64,000 nt of DNA from Vibrio albus (GCF_003144035.1 NZ_QFWT01000012.1:40949-104948); one strand, 5' to 3'; counted from the stretch's first letter, positions 44,616-54,123 are shown. A program made the numbers and translations. The notes: generated by a model not told the origin, from the letters alone.

Positions 44616-44790
44616 AGCAGAAGAGGAGCATTGCCCAGGCAGGTGTTTTGTGGAGCCTCAACTCCAATACAAAATACTCAGGGGGAGCAATGCCGAGATA
44701 CATATTCAGTGACGGTGAATATGTATCGGTCGTACAGGCTGAATCCTGGCGACTGTCACCAACAACAGGTTTGGTGAAGAGCTTCTGAGG
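44616..44790 (+). promoter_or_regulatory. Lysine riboswitch (L box) of lysC
   Basis: The segment carries the conserved L-box core: AGAAGAGGAGC (44619-44629), TTGCCCAGGCAG, GGAGCC, CTCAGGGGGAGCAATGCCGA, a long P4 hairpin (ATACATATTCA / TGAATATGTAT), then GTACAGGCTGAATCCTGGC and GACTGTCACC. P1 can close between CAGAAG (44618-44623) and CTTCTG (44782-44787). It closely follows the E. coli lysC aptamer order. No terminator follows; see the anti-SD entry for a translational mechanism. Confidence 0.93.
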
Positions 44791-44833
44791 TACGCATCCT
44801 GTCTATATGCATCTCCTCTGCTCTGAGAAATAT

Positions 44834-44935
44834 CTCTTCCAAACGAAACATGTAATACCAATTCCAATCATTATCTAATGACTAGAACTGGTATCAGTTT
44901 CTACTACACTTACTCATTTAGAAACTTTTGGGAGA
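44834..44935 (+). promoter_or_regulatory. Candidate anti-Shine-Dalgarno switch and intervening hairpin
   Basis: TCTTCCAAA (44835-44843) can pair over nine positions (one G-U) with TTTGGGAGA (44927-44935), the lysC ribosome-binding site. CTCTTC (44834-44839) can instead pair with GAAGAG (44776-44781), next to the 3' strand of aptamer P1. This gives a plausible translation on/off switch. Between them lies an inverted repeat ATACCAATTC (44855-44864) / GAACTGGTAT (44885-44894) resembling IS630 ends. Confidence 0.5.
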
Positions 44936-44941
44936 AATGCC

Positions 44942-46294
44942 GTGAGCGCATTCAATGTAGCAAAATTTGGTGGTACCAGCGTCGCCGATTTCGAAGCCAT
45001 GAGCCGTTGTGCTGCCGTTATTGATAATAATCCGAATACCAAACTGGTTGTCAGCAGTGCCTGTTCCGGAGTCACCAATATCCTGGTTGAACTGGCGAAT
45101 GGCGTGCAAGAAGAAGCGCGTCGTATTGCGCTGGTCGAGCAACTAAAAGAGATTCACTTCTCCGTTATCGGGCAGCTGAAACAGCCAGAACCTGCCAAAT
45201 CGGCTGTAGAGTCCCTGCTGAAAAGTGTTACCTCAGCAGCAGAAGCCGCTTCTTTCCAGAGCAGTGACAAGCTGACCGACCATATCGTGGCCTATGGTGA
45301 GCGCATGTCTACCCACCTGTTAACTCAGGTTATGCAAGATCGCGGCATGAATGCGGTCCGTTTTAATATCCGTGACATTATGCGCACTGACAGCTCTTAT
45401 GGTAAAGCCGAAGCGCAACTGGAAGAGATTTCTGCATTAGCTGACGAAAAGCTGATTCCGCTATGTAAAGACCATGTCGTGGTCACTCAGGGCTTTATCG
45501 GTGCAGATGCAGAAGGTAACACAACCACATTTGGCCGGGGCGGAAGTGACTACAGTGCAGCATTGATTGCCGAAGCTGTCAAAGCGGCTGGCCTGGAGAT
45601 CTGGACTGATGTTCCTGGTATTTATACGACCGACCCGCGTATCGCGTCTAAAGCCTCCCCTATTCCTGAAATCAGCTTTAGCGAAGCTTCGGAAATGGCA
45701 AACTTTGGTGCCAAAATCCTGCACCCATCAACGCTGGTACCGGCGCTACGCCATCAGATCCCGGTGTTTGTCGGCTCATCGAAAGAGCCGGAAAAAGGCG
45801 GCACCTGGATTCGTCAGCAGGTAGAAAGTCAGCCTCTGTTCCGCGCGATTGCCCTGCGCAGAAACCAGACCATGGTGACACTGCACAGCCCGAACATGTT
45901 CCACGCCTACGGCTTCCTGGCTGAGGTTTTCCAGATCCTGGCTAAATACCAGATTTCCGTGGATCTGATCACCACCTCGGAAGTCAGTGTTGCCCTGACA
46001 CTGGACAAAACCAACACCGCAGGCGGTGCACCTGAGCTACCGGCAGAAGCAAGAGCCGAACTGGAAGAGCTATGTAAGGTAGATGTTGAATATAACCAAA
46101 GTGTTATCGCCTTGGTTGGTAACAAAATGAGCGGCAGCAAAGGCTACGCAAAGAAAGTATTCAGCACGCTGGAAGATTTCAACCTGCGCATGATCTGCTA
46201 CGGTGCCAGCCAGCACAACCTGTGCTTCCTGCTGCACGAATCTGTTGCTGCAGAAGCCGTGCAGAAACTGCATGCAGAGCTGTTTGAAGGTTAA
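44942..46294 (+). CDS. lysC: Lysine-sensitive aspartokinase III
   Basis: 450 residues. It starts with GTG (44942) behind GGGAG. The kinase domain begins VAKFGGTSVADF and contains TFGRGGSDYSAALIAEA; two C-terminal ACT domains (from about 305) bind lysine. The enzyme phosphorylates aspartate, the first step toward lysine, threonine, methionine and diaminopimelate. It is monofunctional, without a homoserine dehydrogenase domain. Controlled by the upstream lysine riboswitch. Its TAA stop is immediately followed by a GACTAGA array. Confidence 0.96.
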   Translation: MSAFNVAKFGGTSVADFEAMSRCAAVIDNNPNTKLVVSSACSGVTNILVELANGVQEEARRIALVEQLKEIHFSVIGQLKQPEPAKSAVESLLKSVTSAAEAASFQSSDKLTDHIVAYGERMSTHLLTQVMQDRGMNAVRFNIRDIMRTDSSYGKAEAQLEEISALADEKLIPLCKDHVVVTQGFIGADAEGNTTTFGRGGSDYSAALIAEAVKAAGLEIWTDVPGIYTTDPRIASKASPIPEISFSEASEMANFGAKILHPSTLVPALRHQIPVFVGSSKEPEKGGTWIRQQVESQPLFRAIALRRNQTMVTLHSPNMFHAYGFLAEVFQILAKYQISVDLITTSEVSVALTLDKTNTAGGAPELPAEARAELEELCKVDVEYNQSVIALVGNKMSGSKGYAKKVFSTLEDFNLRMICYGASQHNLCFLLHESVAAEAVQKLHAELFEG

Positions 46295-46424
46295 GACTAG
46301 AGACTAGAGACTAGAGACTAGAGACTAGAGACTAGAAGAAAATAATAAAGCCCGCGGCTTCAATAAGCTAGCGGGCTTTGTTTTATAGTCTCTAGTTTCT
46401 AGCAGCGAAGCGACCTAGTCTCTA
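46295..46424 (+). repeat. GACTAGA element, copy 4 (array x6, terminator, box B)
   Basis: Six perfect heptamers (46295-46336) start at the base after the lysC stop. A bidirectional terminator follows, then a box B variant: TTTTATAGTCTCTAGTTTCT, AGCAGCGAAGCGACC, TAGTCTCTA, ending at the metH stop. Box A is missing. Confidence 0.85.
46345..46382. terminator. Bidirectional terminator between lysC and metH
   Basis: Stem AAAGCCCGC / GCGGGCTTT extended by GGCTT / AAGCT around loop CAAT, with A/T runs on both sides; it lies inside heptamer element copy 4. Confidence 0.9.
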
Positions 46425-49400
46425 CGACAGGTTAGGCCCTAACCAGCGTTCAGCTTCCACGCGATCCCAGCCTTTACGCTGCGCATAATCATCCAGCTGA
46501 TCTTCCTGAATCTTCGCTACCGCAAAGTAACGGGAGTCAGGATGAGAGAAGTACCAGCCCGATACCGAAGCACCCGGCATCATGGCATAGCTGCTGGTCA
46601 GTTGCATACCGATCTGCTCTTCCACACCCAGCAGATCCCAGATAGGCCCTTTCTCTGAGTGTTCAGGACAGGCAGCGTAACCCGGTGCAGGACGAATACC
46701 CTGATATTTCTCACGGATCAGATCATCATTGCTCAGGTTCTCATCCGGTGCATAGCCCCAGATTTCAGTACGAACCTTCTGATGCAGATATTCCGCAAAA
46801 GCTTCTGCCAGACGGTCAGCCACAGCCTGAATCATAATGGCGTTGTAGTCATCACCCTTGGCTTTAAAGTCATCTGCCAGTTCGCGCTCACCAATACCGC
46901 CGGTCACCGCAAACATACCAATCCAGTCCTGCTTACCGCTCTCTTTCGGTGCAATAAAGTCCGACAGACAGTAGTTCGCACCTCGAGGTTTCTGAGTTTG
47001 CTGACGCAGATGATGCAGTACTTTAGTCACTTCATTACGTGAGTTATCGGCATACACCTCAATGTCATCACCAGTACTTGCTGCCGGGAACAGACCACAA
47101 ATACCGGCCGTTTTCAGCAGCCCTTCCGCTTCGATACGATCCAGCCAGTCATTAGCATCTTTAAACAGCTTTCTTGCTTCTTCGCCCACTTCTTCGTGAT
47201 CAAGGATTTTCGGATATTTACCCGACAGAGACCAGGTCATAAAGAACGGTGTCCAGTCGATATACTCGCGCAGGGTACTCACATCCATATCTTCAAATAC
47301 ATGCACGCCCGGTTTTGCTGGTGCCGGTGGCGTATAGCTCTCCCAGTCCGTTGCCAGCTGGTTGGCTCTTGCCTGTTCCAGAGTAACCGGCTTGGTACGT
47401 GGTGTTTTGCGGCTATGCTGCTCACGCACCAGTTCGTATTCTGCTTCCAGTTTTTCAACAAAGGCCGGACGCAGCTCATCAGAGATCAGTGAAGAACACA
47501 CCCCAACAGCACGTGATGCATTGCTGACATACACAACAGGGTGGCTGTAGTTCTGCTCGATTTTCACCGCCGTATGAGCTTTAGACGTGGTGGCACCACC
47601 GATCATTAACGGAGTATCAAAACCATTCCGTTCCATTTCCTTGGCAACGTGTACCATTTCATCCAGAGACGGTGTGATCAGACCGGAAAGACCAATCAGA
47701 TCCACATTCTCTTCTTTGGCCACTTTCAGGATTTTCTCACACGGCACCATCACGCCAAGGTCGATGATCTCATAGTTATTACACTGCAGCACCACGCCGA
47801 CGATATTCTTACCGATATCGTGCACATCCCCTTTTACGGTTGCCAGCAGGATCTTACCGTTCGACGTTCCCGCCTGCTTTTCCGCATTAATATACGGTTC
47901 CAGATAGGCCACGGCCTGCTTCATCACCCGGGCAGATTTCACCACCTGAGGCAGGAACATTTTACCTTCGCCGAACAGGTCACCGACCACGTTCATACCA
48001 TCCATCAGCGGTCCTTCGATAACCTCCAGTGGTTTACTGGCATTGGCTCTAGCTTCTTCAGTATCTTCAACAATAAATTCAGTGATGCCTTTCACCAGCG
48101 CATGTTCAAGTCGCTTGGTTACCGACCAGGTGCGCCACTCCAGAGCCGACGCATCTTCTTGCTTGCCGACAGCGTTCTCACGGTACTCATCCGCAATTTC
48201 CAGCAGATTTTCTGTTGCATCAGCATGGCGGTTCAGAATCACATCTTCGACCGCGTTACGCAGTTTTTCCGGTACGTTATCGTAAATTTCCAGCTGACCG
48301 GCATTCACGATCCCCATATCCATACCATTCTTAAAGCAGTGATACAGGAAGACGGCATGAATCGCTTCACGCACGTAGTTATTACCACGGAAGGAGAAGG
48401 AAACGTTCGACACCCCACCAGAAATCATCGCATGCGGCAAATCACGCTTGATATCCGCGACCGCTTCGATAAAGTCCACAGCGTAATTGTTGTGTTCATC
48501 AATACCGGTCGCTACAGCAAAGATGTTCGGGTCAAAGATAATATCTTCCGCCGGGAAGCCCACTTCATCCACCAGAACGCGATAAGCATTGGTACAGATT
48601 TCCAGCTTACGCTCGCGGGTATCCGCCTGACCGACTTCATCAAAGGCCATCACGATCACAGCAGCGCCATAGCGACGAATCAGTTTTGCCTGCTGAATAA
48701 ACTTCTCTTTCCCTTCTTTCATGGAAATGGAGTTTACGATCCCCTTGCCCTGAATGCATTTCAGGCCGGCCTCGATCACTTCCCATTTGGAAGAGTCGAC
48801 CATAATCGGCACTTTAGAGATCTCAGGCTCGGACGCACACAGGTTCAGGAAACGCACCATGCAGGCTTCCGCATCCAGCATGCCTTCATCCATATTGATA
48901 TCGATGATCTGCGCGCCGTTCTCCACCTGCTGACGAGCCACTTCCAGCGCTTCGTCATAGGCTTCTTCTTTAATCAGACGTTTAAAGCGGGCAGAACCGG
49001 TCACGTTGGTTCGCTCACCCACGTTGATAAACAAACTCTCTTTTTCAATCGTCAGCGGTTCCAGACCAGACAGACGACACGCCACCGAAAGCTCTGGCAG
49101 CTTACGCGGAGCCACATTGTCCACCGCTTCCGCCATGGCACGGATATGCTCCGGAGTGGTACCACAACAGCCGCCAACGATATTCAGGAAGCCGCTTTCT
49201 GCCCACTCTTTAATATGTACCGCCATATCAGCGTCTGACAGGTCGTACTCACCAAAAGCATTCGGCAGACCGGCATTCGGGTGCGCGGAAACATAGCATT
49301 CAGAGATACGCGACAACTCTTCCACATACTGACGCAGCTCGTCCGGGCCCAACGCACAGTTCAGACCAAACGAAATAGGCTCCACATGGCGCAGTGCGTT

Positions 49401-50102
49401 ATAGAAGGCTTCGGTTGTCTGACCGGAAAGCGTCCGGCCAGAGGCATCCGTAATGGTACCGGAGATCATCACCGGCAGCTTAATACCCTGCTCTTCAAAT
49501 ACAGAATCCACCGCAAATGCACACGCCTTGGCATTCAGCGTATCGAAGATGGTTTCGATAAGGATAAGATCCACACCGCCCTTAATCAGCGCACGGGTCG
49601 ACTCAGAGTAAGCTTCCACCAGCCCATCAAACGTGACATTTCGGAAACCCGGATCATTCACATCAGGTGAAATAGAACAAGTCCGGTTGGTCGGGCCCAA
49701 CACACCCGCAACAAAACGCGGTTTTTCAGGCGTTTTCGCTGTCCACTCATCAGCAGCCTGACGAGCTAACCGGGCAGCTTCGTAGTTGATCTCGTCGCTC
49801 AGGCTTTCCATATCATAGTCAGCCATCGCGATGGTCGTCGCATTAAAGGTGTTGGTTTCCAGAATATCGGCACCGGCTTCCAGGTAAGCTGAGTGGATAT
49901 TTTTAATAATCTCAGGCTGAGTCAGCACCAGCAGGTCATTGTTACCTTTCAGGTCGCAATGCCAGTCGGCAAAGCGTTCACCGCGATAATCGTCTTCTTC
50001 CAGCTTATAACCCTGGATCATGGTACCCATACCACCATCCAGAATCAGAATACGCTGTTTCAGTTGTTGTTCAATCAGTTGTCTTGTATTGCTTATGCCC
50101 AC
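46422..50102 (-). CDS. metH: Cobalamin-dependent methionine synthase
   Basis: 1226 residues, full modular length. The homocysteine domain (about 1-330) has its zinc ligands in GGCCGT; the pterin-binding domain (about 360-620) includes NVGERTNVTGS; the B12 cap (about 650-740) precedes the B12-binding domain with DVHDIGKNIVGVV (the axial His); the C-terminal AdoMet activation domain (about 900-1226) has RPAPGYAACPEHSEK. It methylates homocysteine to methionine. It starts with GTG (50102) preceded by GAGG. Only 31 bases separate it from metA, so the two form an operon. Confidence 0.97.
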   Translation of the reverse strand: MGISNTRQLIEQQLKQRILILDGGMGTMIQGYKLEEDDYRGERFADWHCDLKGNNDLLVLTQPEIIKNIHSAYLEAGADILETNTFNATTIAMADYDMESLSDEINYEAARLARQAADEWTAKTPEKPRFVAGVLGPTNRTCSISPDVNDPGFRNVTFDGLVEAYSESTRALIKGGVDLILIETIFDTLNAKACAFAVDSVFEEQGIKLPVMISGTITDASGRTLSGQTTEAFYNALRHVEPISFGLNCALGPDELRQYVEELSRISECYVSAHPNAGLPNAFGEYDLSDADMAVHIKEWAESGFLNIVGGCCGTTPEHIRAMAEAVDNVAPRKLPELSVACRLSGLEPLTIEKESLFINVGERTNVTGSARFKRLIKEEAYDEALEVARQQVENGAQIIDINMDEGMLDAEACMVRFLNLCASEPEISKVPIMVDSSKWEVIEAGLKCIQGKGIVNSISMKEGKEKFIQQAKLIRRYGAAVIVMAFDEVGQADTRERKLEICTNAYRVLVDEVGFPAEDIIFDPNIFAVATGIDEHNNYAVDFIEAVADIKRDLPHAMISGGVSNVSFSFRGNNYVREAIHAVFLYHCFKNGMDMGIVNAGQLEIYDNVPEKLRNAVEDVILNRHADATENLLEIADEYRENAVGKQEDASALEWRTWSVTKRLEHALVKGITEFIVEDTEEARANASKPLEVIEGPLMDGMNVVGDLFGEGKMFLPQVVKSARVMKQAVAYLEPYINAEKQAGTSNGKILLATVKGDVHDIGKNIVGVVLQCNNYEIIDLGVMVPCEKILKVAKEENVDLIGLSGLITPSLDEMVHVAKEMERNGFDTPLMIGGATTSKAHTAVKIEQNYSHPVVYVSNASRAVGVCSSLISDELRPAFVEKLEAEYELVREQHSRKTPRTKPVTLEQARANQLATDWESYTPPAPAKPGVHVFEDMDVSTLREYIDWTPFFMTWSLSGKYPKILDHEEVGEEARKLFKDANDWLDRIEAEGLLKTAGICGLFPAASTGDDIEVYADNSRNEVTKVLHHLRQQTQKPRGANYCLSDFIAPKESGKQDWIGMFAVTGGIGERELADDFKAKGDDYNAIMIQAVADRLAEAFAEYLHQKVRTEIWGYAPDENLSNDDLIREKYQGIRPAPGYAACPEHSEKGPIWDLLGVEEQIGMQLTSSYAMMPGASVSGWYFSHPDSRYFAVAKIQEDQLDDYAQRKGWDRVEAERWLGPNLS

Positions 50103-50133
50103 AGTACTGCCTCAATCCTTGTCCATGTACAGA

Positions 50134-51075
50134 CTAGTCATCTTTCGTAAAGTTTTCTTCCGAGAAGTGTTCCAGATCATACGGTGTACGCTGGTAAACG
50201 CAATAGTTAAGCCAGTTAGCGAACAACAGATGACCATGACTACGCCAGCTCGCGGTTGGCGCATTATCGGGATTATCATTCGGATAATAGTTTACCGGAA
50301 TAGCCGGGTCCATGCCTTCTCCTAAATCACGAACATACTCATTGTGCAGAGTGTGTGAATCGTACTCAGGATGACCGGTCACAAACACATTACGCTTATC
50401 CTTTGTCGCCGCCAGATAAACACCGGCCACATCAGAAGTCGCCAGGATATCCAGATCCGTATGCTCAGACAAATACTCAGGAGAAAAATCCGCATAACGG
50501 GAATGCGGAGCCAGGAATGTATCATCAAAACCACGCAGCAGAGCGTTGTATTGCTCATGAATGCTGTGCACGTACACGCCAGATAGCTTTTCTTTTCGGG
50601 TTCTTTTCGGCAGGTTATATAAGAGTTTCAGACCCGCCTGCGCAGCCCAGCACACGAACATGGTCGAGGTCACATGGTCTTTTGCCCAGTTCATAATCAC
50701 CTGTAGGTGATCCCAGTACAGCACATCTTCAAACTGCACCAGCCCCAGAGGTGCACCGGTAATGATAAGGCCGTCAAAATTGCGGTCTTTCACCATTTCA
50801 AACTGACGATAAAAGGTATCCAGGTGCTCGGTCGGGGTATTCTTACTCGGGCGGTTGTCGATACGCAGCAGCTCAACATCCACCTGCAATGGGCTGTTCG
50901 ATAGCAGACGCAGAAACTGAGTTTCCGTCTCAATTTTTTTCGGCATCAAGTTCAGAATCAGTACCTTTAGCGGACGGATCTCCTGAGTGGAGGCCCGTGA
51001 TTCTGACATCACAAAAATGTTTTCCTGGCGTAATACATCAGAAGCAGGCAGTTGATCGGGAATCTTAATTGGCAC
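50134..51075 (-). CDS. metA: Homoserine O-succinyltransferase
   Basis: About 313 residues beginning (GTG) MPIKIPDQLPA. The frame opens at ATG 51087, but GGAG lies seven bases before the GTG at 51075 and the product then aligns with E. coli MetA from its first residue. Catalytic Cys is in TSTMFVCWAAQ, and His/Glu in VTGHPEYDS. GAPLG (rather than GAPVE) at the acyl-specificity position favours succinyl-CoA over acetyl-CoA. It is the first step of methionine synthesis from homoserine; co-transcribed with metH and probably MetJ-regulated. Confidence 0.95.
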   Translation of the reverse strand: MPIKIPDQLPASDVLRQENIFVMSESRASTQEIRPLKVLILNLMPKKIETETQFLRLLSNSPLQVDVELLRIDNRPSKNTPTEHLDTFYRQFEMVKDRNFDGLIITGAPLGLVQFEDVLYWDHLQVIMNWAKDHVTSTMFVCWAAQAGLKLLYNLPKRTRKEKLSGVYVHSIHEQYNALLRGFDDTFLAPHSRYADFSPEYLSEHTDLDILATSDVAGVYLAATKDKRNVFVTGHPEYDSHTLHNEYVRDLGEGMDPAIPVNYYPNDNPDNAPTASWRSHGHLLFANWLNYCVYQRTPYDLEHFSEENFTKDD

Positions 51076-51088
51076 GGCTTTCTCCATA

Positions 51089-51112
51089 AGCTATCTAGAC
51101 GTCTATACAGCC
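51089..51112. promoter_or_regulatory. MetJ-type operator upstream of metA
   Basis: A perfect AGACGTCT octamer (51097-51104) is flanked by weaker octamers (AGCTATCT before, ATACAGCC after). MetJ binds tandem met boxes of this consensus. It lies only about 20 bases before the metA start, so a repressor there would block the transcript start or early leader. Confidence 0.65.
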
Positions 51113-51262
51113 AGATTAACCGAAGAAATTTGTGATGTCGAGCAGAAATCACCACTGAAAACGAAAGCCTTCTGCAATCAATTATCATCAGCTCTAATAA
51201 GAAAAAATAAGTCTATGATACTTTTGCTTATACGAAGTGTAGAGCCATAAGAAAGCAAACGA

Positions 51263-51290
51263 AAAAAGCCACATCAAACTGATGTGGCTG
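51263..51290 (-). terminator. Rho-independent terminator of the porin gene
   Basis: Stem AGCCACATCA / TGATGTGGCT, loop GTT on the minus strand, followed by TTTTTTC. Confidence 0.92.
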
Positions 51291-51340
51291 GTGCAAAAAA
51301 CAGTGCAAAAAAATAATAAGACAGTGGATTGCTCAGTCGA

Positions 51341-52336
51341 TTAGAATGAGTACTTGGCAACAAATTTCACAAAGTTGCCGTCTTCTTTATCTGCTTCAGT
51401 TTCAAAAGAACCCGTCTGGAATACCAGGTCAGTTTTCAGTGAAGAAGTCACTTCATAGGTTGCACCTACATAAGCAGTTTTGGCTTCAACATCTTTTCCG
51501 TCAACTTCACCATCAACGAACTGAACTGAACCATACAGCTCTACATCATCCAGCTTGTATTTAGCCATAACAGAATAAGTGTTACCTTCGTTAGGAAGCA
51601 GGCCAGCCTTTTGCAAATCAAGCTCTACGCTATCGCTCACTTTCAGTTTAGTCGCATCTTCAAAGCGAATAAAAGCCGCACCCAACGTAAGCTCGTTTAC
51701 AGTGTAGTCACCACCCAAACCGATTGAACGCGCGCTGCCGCCATCAGAACCGTAAGCTACTGCAGCAGAAAAATCGTCAGTTTTATAGTTCAGAGAAGCT
51801 GCGTAGTTGCTTTCGTGTTTGTCTTTACCGTCTTCAACCACACCACTATCTGTTTCGTAGTTAGCGGAAAATTCAAGATCGTTAATGGTCTTCTTATAAC
51901 GAAGCCCCTGGCCGTCAACACCACCCTGATCTACCATATACAGGTTTTTACCCTTACCCGCTTTGGCTTTATTTACCACGCCAAATGAGTTGCCGGTGTC
52001 ACCGACAGAAAAGTTACCCAGATCAGCGTGATCGTACTCTACTTTAATATCAGCAAATTTTGCTTCTTTAGCTGTACTGTCACCAGCGTTAATTGCATAT
52101 GAACCTACAACTTTAGATTTTTCATCCAGAGTGTGAGTACCAATTACTTTCAGCTGTGCATCAGTATATACATGCAGGTTTTTATTTACCTTATCAGACT
52201 TCACAGACAGTGCTGTGGATTCTGCCCAGCCTTTAATCTCTACTTTATTATCATCTGACGCATAAATTTCGCCAGCAGAAACAGTGCCTGCCGCAACAAG
52301 TAGGGATACCGCTGCTGCTAATGGTTTGATGTTCAT
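51341..52336 (-). CDS. Gram-negative general porin (OmpU/OmpC-like family)
   Basis: 331 residues from ATG 52336 (GGAG five bases ahead; the frame opens at 52384). A signal peptide MNIKPLAAAVSLLVAAGTVSA is followed by alternating beta strands and a terminal Phe (KYSF), the BAM recognition signal. This is a Porin_4-type 16-stranded barrel, with acidic loops. It is divergent from the sulfatase gene, which suggests a role in uptake of the sulfatase substrate, though a general porin role is equally possible. The gap 52337-52656 is AT-rich and shows no gene; both promoters must lie in it. Confidence 0.85.
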   Translation of the reverse strand: MNIKPLAAAVSLLVAAGTVSAGEIYASDDNKVEIKGWAESTALSVKSDKVNKNLHVYTDAQLKVIGTHTLDEKSKVVGSYAINAGDSTAKEAKFADIKVEYDHADLGNFSVGDTGNSFGVVNKAKAGKGKNLYMVDQGGVDGQGLRYKKTINDLEFSANYETDSGVVEDGKDKHESNYAASLNYKTDDFSAAVAYGSDGGSARSIGLGGDYTVNELTLGAAFIRFEDATKLKVSDSVELDLQKAGLLPNEGNTYSVMAKYKLDDVELYGSVQFVDGEVDGKDVEAKTAYVGATYEVTSSLKTDLVFQTGSFETEADKEDGNFVKFVAKYSF

Positions 52337-52656
52337 AATTAACTCCAATATTTTACTATTGATTACAATATTTATGTAACCCATTGTTTTAACTTAATTT
52401 AAGCTAAGAAAATCATCCGCTCAGCAAAAATCAGTGGAACTAACTATTAAATAAAAATATATAAAATTAAATAAAAAACTGTTTTATTATTTTGTTTTCA
52501 TGAGACAGATCGAAAGGAAACAAAGTTTTACTGAAATTAAAAAATATAAACACAAGAATATAATTACAACTTTAAAATACAGAACAGCGTAATATAAAGC
52601 GCACAAAACTTATTATTTAAAGAACGCAATACGGATAATTAATCAATATATTCATT

Positions 52657-54123
52657 ATGAAAAAACACAACCTACTGTATATTTTCCCTGATCAATTTCG
52701 TCTGATGTCCCTTGGGTTATGGCAGAACCCGGAATTTGCCACCCTGATTCCTGGTCGAGGCGATCCTGTATTCACCCCAAACCTTGATCAACTGGCAAAC
52801 CAATCAACCATTCTGACCAATGCCGTCAGCAACTGCCCGGTCTGCAGCCCGCACCGTGGCAGTCTGATGACCGGCAATTTTCCTTCCCGGAGTGGTGTTC
52901 CCCTTAACTGTCATTCACAGCGAATGACATCCGAACTGCCCGACGATGCCCCCTGCTTTACGGATGCCTTAGCTCAGGCTGGCTATCATGTGGGCTATAT
53001 TGGTAAATGGCATTTGGATGTTCCGACACCGAATGATCCGGAAAATCCGGGAGAGTTTGTCGATTCCAGAACCCCTGCCTGGGACTCGTATACCGAGCCA
53101 CAGCGCCGTCATGGTATTCACTACTGGTATGGCTACGGCACCTTTGACGAACATAATAATCCGCACTACTACGATACCCACGGCAAACGCCACGACCCGA
53201 AAACCTGGTCTGCCGAGCATGAGGCAGACAAAGCCATTGAATATCTGACCAACCAGAATGGGGAACGGGATCAGGACAAGCCATTCGCTCTGTTTCTCTC
53301 CATGAACCCACCTCATAGTCCCTATTCAGGCTTAGAAGACTGCCGGGAGTCTGACTGGCAGTTGTATAAGGATAAAACCCATGCAGAACTGCTGGTAAGA
53401 GACAATGCCAGCCATGATATGGATAAATCGGATGCGGCCGCTTATTACTTTGCCAACGTGTCGGGAGTGGACAAAGAAATAGGCCGGATCATCGACACTC
53501 TTAAAACAATGGGCGAGTGGGAGAATACGCTGGTCGTCTTTACCAGTGATCACGGAGAAACGCTATGCAGTCACGCGATCAGTGATGCCAAAAACTGCAT
53601 TTACAACGAGGCGTTCTCTGTCCCCTTCCTCATCAAACGACCTGGCCAGAAAGTACATTTTCATTCCCCGGCTTTCGTCAACAGCGCCGATATTATGCCC
53701 ACCACGCTCGGGTTGCTGTCGCTACGTGAATACACTCCAGCTCCGATTCATGGCCGGGACCTCTCTCAGATAGTGAATCAGCCGCAACCAGAGTTTCAGT
53801 CCGCTCTGTACCTGAGAAATCTGGATGGTGAACGAAACTCTCAGGGTGAAGTCGTCGATTACTTCCCTCAGTCACGCGGTATCAAAACTGAGCATTACAC
53901 GTTAGCGATCGATATCAATACTTCTCACCAAATAACATCCACCCTGCTGTTTGACAATCAGAGCGACCCCTATCAGTTCAACAACCTGCCTTTCGAACCG
54001 GATGCACCTTACGTCCGCCACCTGCTACGCGAAATGGCGAAAGAACTGGTTCGGGTTCAGGATCCATGGGCCGAAAAAGGTATTCTGGCTAATCTGCTGC
54101 CTTACCATCTGTTTGATAACTAA
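52657..54123 (+). CDS. Type I (formylglycine) sulfatase
   Basis: 488 residues of the alkaline-phosphatase superfamily. N-terminal LLYIFPDQFR holds a metal-ligand Asp. The FGly signature is CSPHRGSLMTG (C-x-P-x-R, Cys at about residue 63). Further metal-site residues are in GYIGKWHLD, NPPHSPY and FTSDHGE. The Cys must be converted to formylglycine; no maturase (FGE or anSME) gene is seen nearby. No signal peptide is evident, so the enzyme is likely cytoplasmic and acts on imported substrate, fitting the neighbouring ABC importer. No clear Shine-Dalgarno precedes the ATG. Substrate unknown. Confidence 0.88.
   Translation: MKKHNLLYIFPDQFRLMSLGLWQNPEFATLIPGRGDPVFTPNLDQLANQSTILTNAVSNCPVCSPHRGSLMTGNFPSRSGVPLNCHSQRMTSELPDDAPCFTDALAQAGYHVGYIGKWHLDVPTPNDPENPGEFVDSRTPAWDSYTEPQRRHGIHYWYGYGTFDEHNNPHYYDTHGKRHDPKTWSAEHEADKAIEYLTNQNGERDQDKPFALFLSMNPPHSPYSGLEDCRESDWQLYKDKTHAELLVRDNASHDMDKSDAAAYYFANVSGVDKEIGRIIDTLKTMGEWENTLVVFTSDHGETLCSHAISDAKNCIYNEAFSVPFLIKRPGQKVHFHSPAFVNSADIMPTTLGLLSLREYTPAPIHGRDLSQIVNQPQPEFQSALYLRNLDGERNSQGEVVDYFPQSRGIKTEHYTLAIDINTSHQITSTLLFDNQSDPYQFNNLPFEPDAPYVRHLLREMAKELVRVQDPWAEKGILANLLPYHLFDN

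Noticed and set aside
44855..44894. Terminator between the lysine riboswitch and lysC
   Set aside because: The inverted repeat is AT-rich and is not followed by a T-run; it resembles IS ends instead.
47649..49238. 529-codon open frame opposite metH on the plus strand
   Set aside because: It lies wholly within metH, has no ribosome-binding site and no family features; long antisense frames arise from codon bias.
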